From Paracoccus albicereus (GTDB lineage Bacteria > Pseudomonadota > Alphaproteobacteria > Rhodobacterales > Rhodobacteraceae), in assembly GCF_024359525.1 (NCBI RefSeq), contig NZ_JAKZEU010000004.1, forward strand, positions 62,001 to 126,000: a stretch of 64,000 nt of DNA, given 5' to 3'. Below the pieces are notes generated by a model, which was not told where the DNA came from, ran no database searches, and saw only the letters and a program-made list of their open reading frames with translations. Positions within the stretch are counted from its first letter, which is position 1. Each line of letters begins with the position of its first letter. The translations under genes were made by a program, and so were the position numbers. Of the stretch, positions 26,706 through 35,998 are shown piece after piece.

Positions 26706-27944
26706 ATGCTGCGCGAACCCGACGTCCTCTCGATGCTGATGCGGCGCAAGCCCGCGCATTCGCTGGCACAGGAATTCTATTGCGATCCCGACATCTTTCA
26801 GATCGACATGGATCGGATCTGGTATCGTGACTGGCTGTTCGCGATCCCATCGTGCGAAATCCCCAAGACCGGCGACTACGTCGTCCACCAGATCGGCGTC
26901 TATTCCGTCGTCATCGTTCGCGGTGCCGACCGCGAGATCCGGGCCTTCCACAACACCTGCCGGCATCGCGGCTCGGTCCTGTGCAAGTCGAGCAAGGGCC
27001 GCAACCCGAAGCTGGTCTGCCCCTATCACCAATGGACCTACGACCTGGACGGCAAGCTGCTTTGGGCGCGCGACATGGGGCCGGACTTCGATCCCAAGGC
27101 ACATGGGCTGAAGCCGGTCCACTGCCGCAATGCCTCCGGCATGGTCTATATCTGCGTCGCCGATCAGGCGCCGGACTTCGAGGAATTCGCGGCGACCGTC
27201 GCGCGATATCTGGCACCGCACGATCTGGAGAACTCGAAGATCGCCTTCGAAAGCACGATCGTCGAGAACGGCAACTGGAAGCTCGTCTGGGAAAACAACC
27301 GCGAATGCTATCATTGCGCGGGCAACCACCCATCGTTGTGCCGGACCTTTCCGGAAGACCCGCGTGCGGCTGCCAACGGCCCGGACGGCGACGTCAGCGA
27401 AGAGGTCCGTCGCCATGTCGAGCGCTGTGAAAGGGCCGGAGCGCCCGGCGCCTTCGTGATCGCCGATCGCGGCGACTGGCGGCTGATGCGCACGCCGCTG
27501 CTGGACGGCGCCGAAAGCTACACGATGGACGGCAAGGCAGCGGTGGCAAAACCAAATTCCTCGATCCCTTTCAAGGACGCAGGCACCCTTCTGAAGTTCA
27601 AGTATCCAGGTACCTGGAACCATTTCCTGTCCGACCACGTCACGCTGTTCCGGATGACGCCGCTCGACACGACCCGAACCGAGATGCGCACCACCTGGCT
27701 GGTCCACAAGGATGCGGTCGAGGGCGTCGATTACGACGTCACTCGTCTGTCCGAGGTCTGGGTCGCGACGAACGATGAAGACCGAGAGGTGGTCGAGAAC
27801 AACCAGCGCGGCATTCAGACACCGGCCTACGCGCCCGGCCCCTATTCCGAGATCCATGAAGGCGGCGTGATCCAGTTCGTCGACTGGTATGCACAGGCGA
27901 TGGTGGATTCGATCACCGGTCGGGCCGCGATCGCGGCGGAATGA
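26706..27944 (+). CDS. Rieske-type oxygenase alpha subunit, GbcA (glycine betaine demethylase)-like
   Basis: A 412-residue ring-hydroxylating-type oxygenase. The Rieske [2Fe-2S] ligands are Cys85-x-His87 and Cys105-x2-His108 (NTCRHRGS...CPYHQWTYD). The mononuclear iron ligands include His203 and His208 in ENNRECYHCAGNHPSLC. The length, the ECYHC wording and pairing with a single FAD/2Fe-2S reductase fit the glycine-betaine/quaternary-amine demethylases (GbcA, stachydrine demethylase) better than arene dioxygenases, which have a beta subunit. The reaction would be oxidative N-demethylation releasing formaldehyde. The exact substrate is inferred, and no regulator or dimethylglycine gene is adjacent. 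Confidence 0.7.
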   Translation: MLREPDVLSMLMRRKPAHSLAQEFYCDPDIFQIDMDRIWYRDWLFAIPSCEIPKTGDYVVHQIGVYSVVIVRGADREIRAFHNTCRHRGSVLCKSSKGRNPKLVCPYHQWTYDLDGKLLWARDMGPDFDPKAHGLKPVHCRNASGMVYICVADQAPDFEEFAATVARYLAPHDLENSKIAFESTIVENGNWKLVWENNRECYHCAGNHPSLCRTFPEDPRAAANGPDGDVSEEVRRHVERCERAGAPGAFVIADRGDWRLMRTPLLDGAESYTMDGKAAVAKPNSSIPFKDAGTLLKFKYPGTWNHFLSDHVTLFRMTPLDTTRTEMRTTWLVHKDAVEGVDYDVTRLSEVWVATNDEDREVVENNQRGIQTPAYAPGPYSEIHEGGVIQFVDWYAQAMVDSITGRAAIAAE

Positions 27945-27948
27945 TCCG

Positions 27949-29034
27949 ATGGCGCAACACATGGATCTCAGCGCACCCGACGATATCGCCATCTGGCGCG
28001 ACGACGAGCCGCTGGAATGCTGCGCCATCGTGCCCGAGGCGCCCGATGTCGCGACCTTCAGCTTCGTTTCGCCTTCGGGGGCGCTCTTTCGCCACAAGCC
28101 GGGGCAGTTCCTGACGTTGGAACTGCCGGTGCCGGGCGGGACGGTCTGGCGGACCTACACGATCTCGTCCTCACCGTCGCGCCCCTTGGGAATATCGATC
28201 ACCGCGAAGGCGCAGGGTGACAGCATCGGCACGCGCTGGATGATGGACAACCTGAAACCGGGGATGCGGCTGAAGGCCAGCGGCCCGGCGGGGATCTTCA
28301 CGCTGCCGGTGCGCGAGCGGAAGAAATATCTGTTCATCTCGGCCGGGTCCGGGGTCACGCCGTCGCTGGCGATGACCACCTATCTCTACGACCGCGGCAC
28401 CGAGATCGACGTCAACTTCATCAACTGTGCCCGCCGCCCTTCCGAGATCATCGCCCGGCAGCGGTTGGAACAGATGGCGTCGCGCGTGCCGTCGATCAAG
28501 CTGTCGTTCATCGTGGAGGAAGACGATCCCTACCGCGTGTGGACCGGCTTTCGCGGCCGGCTGAACCAGGTGATGCTGGGCCTGATCGCCAGCGATTACC
28601 TGGACCGCGAGGTCTATTGCTGCGGTCCCGAGCCATTCATGGCGGCCGTACGCGAGATGCTGATCGCGCTTGGCTACGACATGGACCGTTACCATCAGGA
28701 AAGCTTCGAAAAGCCGGTGGAGACGGTGGCCGAACAGGTCGTGCCCGAAGATCTGGTGCCCGATGCCGCAAGCGAGGCCGAGGTCGCCTTCGCCAAATCC
28801 GGCAAGACCGCAATCTGCGCCGAGACCGACACGATCCTCGCGGTCGCCCGGGCATCAGGCATCGTGATCCCGTCGGGTTGCACGTTCGGGGTGTGCGGGA
28901 CATGCCGCATTCGCAAGCTGGAAGGCCAGGTTCTGATGGTCCACAGCGGCGGCATTTCGGACGACGACATCGAGGACGGATTCATCCTCGCCTGCTGTTC
29001 CAAGCCGATCGGCAAGGTCGCCGTCGAGGTATGA
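27949..29034 (+). CDS. FAD/2Fe-2S oxidoreductase, GbcB-like reductase partner
   Basis: A 361-residue electron-transfer protein in three parts. The FAD domain has WRTYTISSSP. The NAD(P) domain has FISAGSGVTPSLAM and YCCGPEPFMAAV. The C-terminal plant-type ferredoxin domain has Cys-x4-Cys-x2-Cys in SGCTFGVCGTC and the last ligand in ILACCSKP. It passes electrons from NAD(P)H to the Rieske oxygenase encoded 4 bases upstream. ATG 27949 is chosen because the upstream in-frame start would overlap the oxygenase gene by 56 bases. Confidence 0.75.
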   Translation: MAQHMDLSAPDDIAIWRDDEPLECCAIVPEAPDVATFSFVSPSGALFRHKPGQFLTLELPVPGGTVWRTYTISSSPSRPLGISITAKAQGDSIGTRWMMDNLKPGMRLKASGPAGIFTLPVRERKKYLFISAGSGVTPSLAMTTYLYDRGTEIDVNFINCARRPSEIIARQRLEQMASRVPSIKLSFIVEEDDPYRVWTGFRGRLNQVMLGLIASDYLDREVYCCGPEPFMAAVREMLIALGYDMDRYHQESFEKPVETVAEQVVPEDLVPDAASEAEVAFAKSGKTAICAETDTILAVARASGIVIPSGCTFGVCGTCRIRKLEGQVLMVHSGGISDDDIEDGFILACCSKPIGKVAVEV

Positions 29035-29060
29035 ATCAAACCCGACGGCCATGAGGCGGT

Positions 29061-29078
29061 GCGGCAGGAAGCTGCCGC
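29061..29078 (+). terminator. Hairpin after the GbcAB-like operon
   Basis: GCGGCAG-GAAG-CTGCCGC, a 7-base perfect stem with a 4-base loop, 26 bases after the reductase stop and between it and the tRNA-Lys gene. The following AATGTCTT is only a weak U-tract. Confidence 0.45.
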
Positions 29079-29102
29079 AATGTCTTGCAAATTTGAATGA
29101 AA

Positions 29103-29178
29103 TGGTGAGCCCAACAGGATTCGAACCTGTGACCCACTGATTAAAAGTCAGTTGCTCTACCAACTGAGCTATGGGCCC
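29103..29178 (-). tRNA. tRNA-Lys(TTT)
   Basis: A 76-base cloverleaf with encoded CCA. The acceptor is GGGCCCA paired with TGGGCTC (one G-U pair), the anticodon loop is CTTTTAA and the T loop is TTCGAAT. The anticodon TTT reads AAA/AAG. It is intact and shows no integration scar. Confidence 0.96.
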
Positions 29179-29189
29179 ACGCAGGGGGC

Positions 29190-29218
29190 TCTCTAGGGGG
29201 GTCATCCCGGTGGGTCAA
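29190..29218 (-). promoter_or_regulatory. Promoter of tRNA-Lys
   Basis: On the minus strand TTGACC (29218-29213), a 17-base spacer and TAGAGA (29195-29190), 11 bases before the mature tRNA. Confidence 0.5.
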
Positions 29219-29260
29219 GCGGAAAAATCGCCAGCACTGGCGTGATCGCAGGGATGGGAC

Positions 29261-29266
29261 TATATC
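29261..29266 (+). promoter_or_regulatory. -10 element of dapF, possibly leaderless
   Basis: TATATC ends 7 bases before the dapF ATG, so transcription would start at or next to the start codon; no ribosome site is visible in front of it. A perfect palindrome, CGCCAG-CA-CTGGCG (29229-29242), sits near the expected -35 region. Confidence 0.35.
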
Positions 29267-29273
29267 GCGCGCC

Positions 29274-30089
29274 ATGACGATGGATTCCCCGGCCGGCCTG
29301 CATTTCATGAAGATGCACGGGCTCGGCAACGACTTCGTGGTGCTGGACCTGCGCGGCGGCGGCGAGCTGCCGGCGCCCGAGACTGTCATGCGTATCGCCG
29401 ACCGCAATCGGGGCGTCGGTTTCGACCAGATGGCGGCGATCCTGCCCGGCAAGAATACCGATGCGCGCCTGATTTTCTGGAACGCGGACGGCAGCCGCAG
29501 TGCCGCCTGCGGCAACGCGACACGCTGCATCGCACGACATCTGATGGATGAAACCGGCGCGACCGCGCTGAGGCTTCAGACCGAACATGCGGTCCTTGCC
29601 GCCGAGGATGCCGGCGATGGCCTGACGCGCGTGAACATGGGCCAGCCGGTGCTGGACTGGCGGGCGATCCCGCTGGCGCATGCGGTGGACGTGGACCACC
29701 TGCCGATCGAGGGCGATCCGGTGGCGACCGGAATGGGCAATCCGCACATCACCTTCTTCGTGGACGACGCCGCCGCGATCGAACTGGAACGCTTTGGTCC
29801 GACCCACGAGCACCATCCACTCTACCCCGAGCGCACCAATGTCGAAGTCGTCCAAGTCATCTCGCGGGATGAAATCATGCTGAGGATCTGGGAACGCGGA
29901 ACGGGGGCGACGCTTGCCTCTGGCTCCTGCTCCTGCGCGGCGGCAGTGGCTGCGGCGCGTCGCGGCCTGACGGGTCGGCAGGTCAGTGTCAACGTACCGG
30001 GCGGGCAATTGAAGATCGACTGGCGCGAGGACGGCGTCTGGATGGAAGGCCCGACCGCCAATGTCTTCGATGGTGTCTGGCATGGGTGA
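29274..30089 (+). CDS. dapF: Diaminopimelate epimerase DapF
   Basis: A 271-residue cofactor-independent epimerase converting LL- to meso-diaminopimelate for lysine and peptidoglycan. The N-terminal FMKMHGLGNDFVVLD is the family signature. The two catalytic cysteines are Cys85 (GNATRCIARHL) and Cys219 (LASGSCSCAAA). The dapD gene lies elsewhere in the window (57306-58127). It overlaps mtaB by 8 bases. The first ATG is used; a second in-frame ATG two codons on is possible. Confidence 0.95.
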   Translation: MTMDSPAGLHFMKMHGLGNDFVVLDLRGGGELPAPETVMRIADRNRGVGFDQMAAILPGKNTDARLIFWNADGSRSAACGNATRCIARHLMDETGATALRLQTEHAVLAAEDAGDGLTRVNMGQPVLDWRAIPLAHAVDVDHLPIEGDPVATGMGNPHITFFVDDAAAIELERFGPTHEHHPLYPERTNVEVVQVISRDEIMLRIWERGTGATLASGSCSCAAAVAAARRGLTGRQVSVNVPGGQLKIDWREDGVWMEGPTANVFDGVWHG

Positions 30090-31338
30090 GGCGCCGATCT
30101 TCTCGACCCTTGGCTGCCGGCTTAATGCCTACGAAACCGAGGCGATGCGCGAAATGGCGGAAGCCGCCGGCCTGCCGCGCGCGGTCGTCGTGAACACCTG
30201 CGCCGTGACGGCAGAGGCCGTGCGCAAGGCACGGCAGGAAATCCGCCGCCTGTCGCGCGAAAACCCCGGTGCGCCGGTCATCGTCACCGGCTGCGCGGCG
30301 CAGACCGAGCCCGAGACCTTCGCCGCCATGCCCGAAGTGACCCGCGTCATCGGCAACCATGAAAAGATGCTGCCCGAAACCTGGAGCGGCTTGCGCGGCG
30401 CGGACTTCATCGGTGAAACGGAAAAGGTCCAGGTCGACGACATCATGTCCGTACGCGAGACGGCGGGCCATCTGATCGACGGGTTCGGCCGCCACCGCGC
30501 CTATGTTCAGGTCCAGAACGGGTGCGACCATCGCTGCACCTTCTGCATCATCCCCTTTGGTCGCGGCAATTCGCGCAGCGTGCCCGCGGGTGTCGTGGTC
30601 GAGCAGATCAAGCGCCTGCGTGATCGGGGCTTCAACGAGGTCGTGCTGACCGGGGTCGATCTGACCTCATGGGGTGCGGACCTTCCCGGCGAACCCCGTC
30701 TTGGCGATCTGGTCATGCGCATCCTCCGGCTGGTTCCGGATCTGCCGCGGCTGCGCATCAGCAGCATCGATTCGATCGAGGCGGACGAGAACCTGATGCT
30801 GGCCATCGCGACCGAACCGCGTCTGATGCCGCATCTGCACCTCTCGCTGCAGGCGGGCGACGACATGATCCTGAAGCGCATGAAGCGCCGCCACCTGCGC
30901 GACGATGCGATCCGGTTCTGCGAAGATGCGCGCCGACTGCGTCCCGCCATCGTGTTCGGCGCCGACATCATCGCGGGGTTCCCGACGGAGACCGAGGCGA
31001 TGTTCCAGAACTCGGTGCGCCTGGTTCAGGATTGCGGCCTGACGTTCCTGCATGTCTTTCCCTACTCGGCCCGCAAGGGCACGCCCGCCGCACGGATGCC
31101 CGCAGTGCGCGGCCCAGCCATCCGCGACCGTGCCGCCCGCCTGCGCGAGGCGGGCGATGCCGCGCTGCGCCGCCATCTGGACGCGCAGTCCGGTCAATCG
31201 CGGCGGGTGCTGACCGAAGGCCCAAGGCTCGCGCGTTGCGAGGATTTCACCGAAGTCACCTTCGACACCGATCAGCCCGAAGGCACGCTTCTCGATGTGA
31301 TCATCACCGGTCACGACGGTCAGCGACTCGCCGCCTGA
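30082..31338 (+). CDS. mtaB: tRNA t6A37 methylthiotransferase MtaB
   Basis: A 418-residue radical-SAM methylthiotransferase that converts t6A37 to ms2t6A37 in tRNA. The N-terminal UPF0004 domain has TLGCRLNAYETEAM and VVNTCAVTAEA, whose cysteines bind the auxiliary cluster. The radical-SAM CxxxCxxC is NGCDHRCTFCIIPFGRG (about residues 150-166). A TRAM-like tail is short. ATG 30082 (MGEAPIF) is chosen; upstream in-frame ATGs would lengthen the dapF overlap. The tRNA-Lys a kilobase upstream is the kind of ANN-decoding substrate expected. Confidence 0.88.
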   Translation: MGEAPIFSTLGCRLNAYETEAMREMAEAAGLPRAVVVNTCAVTAEAVRKARQEIRRLSRENPGAPVIVTGCAAQTEPETFAAMPEVTRVIGNHEKMLPETWSGLRGADFIGETEKVQVDDIMSVRETAGHLIDGFGRHRAYVQVQNGCDHRCTFCIIPFGRGNSRSVPAGVVVEQIKRLRDRGFNEVVLTGVDLTSWGADLPGEPRLGDLVMRILRLVPDLPRLRISSIDSIEADENLMLAIATEPRLMPHLHLSLQAGDDMILKRMKRRHLRDDAIRFCEDARRLRPAIVFGADIIAGFPTETEAMFQNSVRLVQDCGLTFLHVFPYSARKGTPAARMPAVRGPAIRDRAARLREAGDAALRRHLDAQSGQSRRVLTEGPRLARCEDFTEVTFDTDQPEGTLLDVIITGHDGQRLAA

Positions 31339-31922
31339 TGCACCCCAACCCCGCCTTTCGCAAAGCCACGCGTGAACAGAACCTGGCCTTCGCCCAGCGG
31401 ATCGGCTTCGGCATGCTGACCGTGCCGGGCGATCCCTGGCCACTGGCGGCGCATGTGCCGTTCGTGGCTGGCGATGACGGGATCGAACTGCACCTCGCGC
31501 GATCGAATCCGATCTGCCGTGCAGCCCCTGCACCAGCCTTGCTTGCTGTCAGCGGAGTGGACGCCTATATCTCGCCCGACTGGTACGGCGTGCCCGATCA
31601 GGTCCCGACCTGGAACTACATCGCCGTCCATCTGCGCGGACGGCTGGAGCCGCTGCCGCTCGAGACCTTGCGCGATCACCTTGACCGCCTCTCCGATCAT
31701 TTCGAGGCCGAACTGGCCCCGAAGCCGATCTGGAAGACCGCCAAGATGACGCCGGAGGTTCTGGACCGGATGCTGCGGATGATCCTGCCCTTCCGTCTTG
31801 TGGTCGAGGATGTTCAGGGCACCTGGAAGCTGTCGCAGAACAAGCCCGATGACGTGCGGCTGGCGGCGGCGGACCACGTGGAGGACACAGTGGCTGCGCT
31901 GATGCAAGAGCCGCCCTGCTGA
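31338..31922 (+). CDS. PaiB-like FMN-binding protein
   Basis: A 194-residue protein of the FMN-binding negative-regulator family: MHPNPAFRK at the start, FGMLTVPGDPWPLAAHVPF, HLARSNPI, SGVDAYISPDWYG and VPTWNYIAVHLRG. The fold is a split-barrel flavoprotein; despite the family name, DNA binding is not shown for most members. The ATG overlaps the mtaB stop (TGATG), placing it in the same operon. Confidence 0.8.
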   Translation: MHPNPAFRKATREQNLAFAQRIGFGMLTVPGDPWPLAAHVPFVAGDDGIELHLARSNPICRAAPAPALLAVSGVDAYISPDWYGVPDQVPTWNYIAVHLRGRLEPLPLETLRDHLDRLSDHFEAELAPKPIWKTAKMTPEVLDRMLRMILPFRLVVEDVQGTWKLSQNKPDDVRLAAADHVEDTVAALMQEPPC

Positions 31923-31982
31923 AACGGCGCCCTACCCCGACGCACCTTGCCGCCGCCAGTCGCGGGACATAACGTGGCACCC

Positions 31983-32900
31983 ATGACGTTGCTATACACC
32001 CATACCGACGGCGCCGCGCATGTGACGCCCCCAGGTCACCCGGAACAGGTCGCCCGCTACAAGGCGGTGATCGATGCGCTGGCGGATCTAGACCTCGACC
32101 GGCGCGAGGCGCCCATTCCCGCCGATGCCGAAATCCTGCGCTGCCATCCGCAGCGCTATCTCGACCGCATCCGCAGCAACATTCCCAACGACGGCTGGGC
32201 GATGCTGGACAGCGACACGCATCTGTCGCCCGGATCCCTGAACGCCGCCCTGCGGTGCGTCGGCGGTGCCTGTGCAGCGGTCGACGCGGTTCTGGCTGGC
32301 GAGGCCAAGACCGCCTTCGTGGCCATGCGCCCGCCCGGCCACCACGCCGAGACGGAAACGCCGATGGGCTTCTGCCTGTTCGGGACCGTTGCAATTGCCG
32401 CGAAGCGGGCATTGGACGATCACGGGCTCGAACGGGTCGCGGTGCTGGACTTCGACGTCCACCACGGCAACGGCACACAAGATCTGCTGTGGGACGAGGG
32501 ACGCGTCTTCTTCACCTCGTCCCATCAGATGCCGCTATATCCGGGCAGTGGCGCGCCCAGCGAAAAAGGTGCGCATGGCCAGATCATGAACGTTCCGCTT
32601 CGCCCCGGCTCTGACGGCGCGACGGCACGCGCCGAATGGGACCTGATCCTCAAGCGGATGGCAGATTTCAAGCCGCAGCTGATCATCGTCTCGGCGGGCT
32701 TCGACGCGCATGAGGACGATCCACTGGCGAACCTGATGTGGGATGAAACCGACTTCGTCGCCATCACCCGCGCGATCTGCAACGCGGCAGCGGATCTGTC
32801 CGTGCCCGTGGTGTCGTGTCTCGAGGGTGGCTACGATCTCGCCGCGCTCGGCCGGTCGGCCCGCGCGCATGTCGAAGTCCTGATGGAGGCCGAAGGATGA
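31983..32900 (+). CDS. Histone-deacetylase-family (class II) amidohydrolase
   Basis: A 305-residue zinc deacetylase-like protein. The active-site His pair lies in RPPGHHAE, metal ligands in DFDVHHGNGTQ and the third ligand in SAGFDAHEDDPL; FTSSHQMPLYPGSG is the substrate loop. Bacterial members act on acetylated polyamines, acetoin-related or unknown substrates. ATG 31983 is the first start giving the family N-terminus (LLYTHTDGAAHVTPPGHPEQ). It overlaps xseB by 4 bases; this neighbourhood with xseB, ispA and dxs is common in Rhodobacterales. Confidence 0.88.
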   Translation: MTLLYTHTDGAAHVTPPGHPEQVARYKAVIDALADLDLDRREAPIPADAEILRCHPQRYLDRIRSNIPNDGWAMLDSDTHLSPGSLNAALRCVGGACAAVDAVLAGEAKTAFVAMRPPGHHAETETPMGFCLFGTVAIAAKRALDDHGLERVAVLDFDVHHGNGTQDLLWDEGRVFFTSSHQMPLYPGSGAPSEKGAHGQIMNVPLRPGSDGATARAEWDLILKRMADFKPQLIIVSAGFDAHEDDPLANLMWDETDFVAITRAICNAAADLSVPVVSCLEGGYDLAALGRSARAHVEVLMEAEG

Positions 32901-33136
32901 GCGAGATCGATCCGGCAATGTCCTTCGAGGACGCGATGAAGGAACTGGAGGCGACCGTCGGCAAGCTGGAGACCGGCGAGGCGTCGCTGGAGGAATCCAT
33001 CGCGCTTTATGAGCGGGGCGCCCTGTTGCGCAAGCATTGCGAGAAGCGCCTGCGCGAGGCCGAGGAGCGGGTAGAGAAGATCACGCTCGGCAGCAACGGC
33101 GAGCCGACCGGCACCGTGCCGGCGGATGGCCTGTAG
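32897..33136 (+). CDS. xseB: Exodeoxyribonuclease VII small subunit XseB
   Basis: A 79-residue helical protein with the XseB pattern: SFEDAMKELEATVGKLETGE, SLEESIALYERG and LRKHCEKRLREAEERVE. It pairs with XseA (not in the window) in the single-strand exonuclease VII. It starts inside the stop of the deacetylase gene and lies 6 bases before ispA. Confidence 0.93.
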   Translation: MSEIDPAMSFEDAMKELEATVGKLETGEASLEESIALYERGALLRKHCEKRLREAEERVEKITLGSNGEPTGTVPADGL

Positions 33137-33142
33137 CCCAGG

Positions 33143-34006
33143 ATGCTGGACCGACTCGACGAGGTAAAGGCGCAGGTCGCGACCGCGCTGGACGGTGCGC
33201 TGGCGGCGCTGCCCGAGGGCGAACTGCGCGACGCGATGCGCTATGCCTGCATCGGCGGCAAACGCATTCGAGCATTTCTGGTGATGGAATCCGCTCGGCT
33301 GCACGGGATCGCGGACAATGCGGCGCTGCCCGTCGCGGCGGCGGTCGAGGCGCTTCATGCCTACAGCCTGGTCCATGACGATCTGCCCGCGATGGACGAC
33401 GACGACCTGCGCCGTGGCATGCCCACCTGCCATGTCCAGTGGTCCGAAGCGACGGCCATCTTGGCGGGCGACGCGCTCCAGACGCTGGCGTTCGGCCTGC
33501 TGACCGATGAGACGATCGGCTCGGAAGCTGCGCGCCTTTCGCTGATCGCCGCATTGTCTCATGCGGCGGGTGCGAGCGGCATGGTCTGGGGCCAGTCGCT
33601 CGACATCGCGGCCGAAACGGCTGCCGAGCCCCTGGGCCTCAAGGCAATCACTCGTCTGCAGGGTGCCAAGACCGGTGCACTGATCACCTTCTCGGCATCC
33701 GCGGGTCCGCTGATCGCCGGCGCCGATCCGACGCCATTGCGGGATTATGCTAACGCGCTCGGCCTCGCCTTCCAGATCGCCGACGACATGCTGGACGTGA
33801 CCGGCGACGAGGCAGAGACGGGCAAGCGCGTCGGCAAGGACGACGCCGCCGGCAAGGCCACCTTCGTGTCCCACCTTGGGCTCGACGGCGCCCGCACGCG
33901 GGCTGAAGCCTTGGTGGCAGAGGCAGAGGCCGCGCTGGAGCCCTACGGCGAGGCCGCCGGAAACTTGCGCGCGCTGGCGCGTTTCGTTATCGACCGCGAC
34001 AATTAG
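33143..34006 (+). CDS. ispA: Farnesyl/geranyl diphosphate synthase IspA
   Basis: A 287-residue trans-prenyltransferase. The first aspartate-rich motif is DDLPAMDDDDLRRG and the second is AFQIADDMLDVTGD; GGKRIRAFLV binds IPP diphosphate. It condenses IPP with DMAPP/GPP to farnesyl diphosphate. The following gene, dxs, makes the first precursor of the same isoprenoid route. Confidence 0.92.
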   Translation: MLDRLDEVKAQVATALDGALAALPEGELRDAMRYACIGGKRIRAFLVMESARLHGIADNAALPVAAAVEALHAYSLVHDDLPAMDDDDLRRGMPTCHVQWSEATAILAGDALQTLAFGLLTDETIGSEAARLSLIAALSHAAGASGMVWGQSLDIAAETAAEPLGLKAITRLQGAKTGALITFSASAGPLIAGADPTPLRDYANALGLAFQIADDMLDVTGDEAETGKRVGKDDAAGKATFVSHLGLDGARTRAEALVAEAEAALEPYGEAAGNLRALARFVIDRDN

Positions 34007-34048
34007 GCAACCGCCTTCAGCCGCCCCCGACCCGACGAAGGGCAAGCC

Positions 34049-35974
34049 ATGACAGATTTCCACCCGCCCTCGGAAACGCAGATCCTTGATCGCGTCAAAC
34101 TGCCCTCGGACCTCAAGTCCCTGAGCGACCGAGAGCTGAACCAGCTTGCGCGAGAGCTGCGAGCCGAGACGATCAGCGCCGTCAGCGTGACAGGCGGGCA
34201 TCTAGGCGCGGGTCTGGGGGTCGTCGAACTGACCGTCGCGCTGCATGCCGTCTTCGATACGCCGCGCGACAAGATCATCTGGGATGTCGGCCATCAGTGT
34301 TATCCCCACAAGATCCTGACCGGACGCCGCGACCGCATCCGGACGCTGCGGATGGGCGGCGGGCTGGCGGGTTTCACCAAGCGCGCCGAGAGCCCTTATG
34401 ATCCGTTCGGGGCGGGGCATAGCTCGACCTCGATCAGCGCGGCTTTGGGCTTCGCGATGGCCCGCGAACTGGGCGGCGATCCCGGCGACGCGGTCGCGGT
34501 GATCGGCGACGGTGCGATGAGCGCCGGCATGGCCTATGAGGCGCTGAACAACGCCGGCGATCTGGGAAAGCGGCTGTTCGTGATCCTGAACGACAACGAG
34601 ATGTCGATCGCGCCACCAGTCGGCGCAATGTCGTCCTACCTGACCCGGCTTTATACCGGCGGCCCCTTCCAGGAACTGAAATCGGTCGCCAAGGGCGCCG
34701 TGGGCCTGCTGCCTGAAAGCATGCAGGAGGGTGCCCGCCGCGCCAAGGAGATGTTGAAGGGCATCACGGTCGGCGGCACCTTGTTCGAAGAGCTGGGCTT
34801 TTCTTATATCGGCCCGGTCGACGGCCACGATCTGGACCAGTTGCTGCCGCTGCTTCGCACGGTGAAGGCACGCGCCACCGGCCCCGTCCTGATCCACACG
34901 GTCACGACCAAGGGCAAGGGATACGGCCCGGCCGAAACGGCTGCCGACAAGGGCCACGCGACGGGCAAGTTCGACGTCGTGACGGGCGTTCAGGCGAAAG
35001 CCAAGGCCAACGCGCCAAGCTACACGTCGATCTTCGCCAAGGCCCTGATCGACGAGGCCAGCCGTGACGACCGCATCGTCGGCATCACGGCCGCAATGCC
35101 CGACGGCACCGGGCTGAAACAGTTCGCCGAGCGTTTTCCGCGCCGATCCTTCGACGTCGGCATCGCGGAACAGCATGCGGTGACTTTTGCTGCAGGTCTT
35201 GCCGCAGGCGGCATGAAACCATTCTGCGCCATCTATTCGACATTCCTGCAGCGCGGCTACGATCAGGTTGTTCATGACGTCGCCGTCCAGAACCTGCCGG
35301 TTCGCTTTGCGATCGACCGCGCGGGTCTTGTCGGGCAGGACGGCCCCACTCATGCCGGCGCCTACGACATCGCCTATCTCGCGAACCTGCCGGGTTTCGT
35401 GGTGATGGCTGCGGCGGACGAGGCCGAACTGATCCACATGGTGGCGACCGCTGCAGCCCATGACACCGGTCCGATCGCGTTCCGGTTTCCCCGTGGCGAA
35501 GGCGTGGGCGTCGACCTTCCCGAACGGGGCGAGGTGCTGCCGATCGGCAAGGGTCGGATGATCGCCGAAGGACGCGGTGTCGCAATCCTGTCGTTCGGGA
35601 CGCGCCTGTCCGAGGTAATGAAAGCGCGCGAAGCCCTGTCGGCCCGGGGCATACAGCCGACCGTGGCGGATGCGCGTTTCGCCAAGCCGCTGGATCGCGA
35701 CCTGATCCTGCGGCTAGCGTCCGAACACGAGGCGCTGATCACGATCGAGGAAGGTGCCGTGGGCGGCTTCGGCAGCCATGTCGCGCAGCTTCTCGCCGAC
35801 GAGGGCGTCTTCGATCATGGCCTGCGGTTCCGCTCGATGGTCCTGCCTGATCGCTTCGTGGACCATGATGCGCCCTTCGCGATGTACGACACCTCGGCCC
35901 TGAATGCGCCCCAGATCGAAGCCAAGGTTCTTGAGGTGATGGGAGTAGCCCAGATCGAGGGCGCGCGCGCCTGA
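34049..35974 (+). CDS. dxs: 1-deoxy-D-xylulose-5-phosphate synthase Dxs
   Basis: A 641-residue thiamine-diphosphate enzyme that joins pyruvate and glyceraldehyde 3-phosphate, the entry step of the MEP pathway. It shows [18 protein letters not shown], the ThDP/Mg motif [18 protein letters not shown], the second-domain [16 protein letters not shown] and [18 protein letters not shown]. It is 42 bases after ispA with GAAGGG before the ATG, probably the last gene of the operon. The convergent fliP starts its 3' end 25 bases downstream. Confidence 0.96.
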   Translation: MTDFHPPSETQILDRVKLPSDLKSLSDRELNQLARELRAETISAVSVTGGHLGAGLGVVELTVALHAVFDTPRDKIIWDVGHQCYPHKILTGRRDRIRTLRMGGGLAGFTKRAESPYDPFGAGHSSTSISAALGFAMARELGGDPGDAVAVIGDGAMSAGMAYEALNNAGDLGKRLFVILNDNEMSIAPPVGAMSSYLTRLYTGGPFQELKSVAKGAVGLLPESMQEGARRAKEMLKGITVGGTLFEELGFSYIGPVDGHDLDQLLPLLRTVKARATGPVLIHTVTTKGKGYGPAETAADKGHATGKFDVVTGVQAKAKANAPSYTSIFAKALIDEASRDDRIVGITAAMPDGTGLKQFAERFPRRSFDVGIAEQHAVTFAAGLAAGGMKPFCAIYSTFLQRGYDQVVHDVAVQNLPVRFAIDRAGLVGQDGPTHAGAYDIAYLANLPGFVVMAAADEAELIHMVATAAAHDTGPIAFRFPRGEGVGVDLPERGEVLPIGKGRMIAEGRGVAILSFGTRLSEVMKAREALSARGIQPTVADARFAKPLDRDLILRLASEHEALITIEEGAVGGFGSHVAQLLADEGVFDHGLRFRSMVLPDRFVDHDAPFAMYDTSALNAPQIEAKVLEVMGVAQIEGARA

Positions 35975-35998
35975 CGACGGTCGCGCCCCTCAGGGCAA

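Noticed and set aside
26535..28097. 520-codon minus-strand ORF over the Rieske oxygenase gene
   Set aside because: The Rieske and mononuclear iron motifs are on the plus strand; the ORF is a mirror frame.
30669..31922. 417-codon ORF across mtaB and the PaiB-like gene
   Set aside because: Only the part from 31338 is a real gene; the first two thirds is an off-frame extension through mtaB.
34007..34048. Thiamine riboswitch before dxs
   Set aside because: Only 42 bases separate ispA and dxs, too short for one, and no THI-box core is visible.
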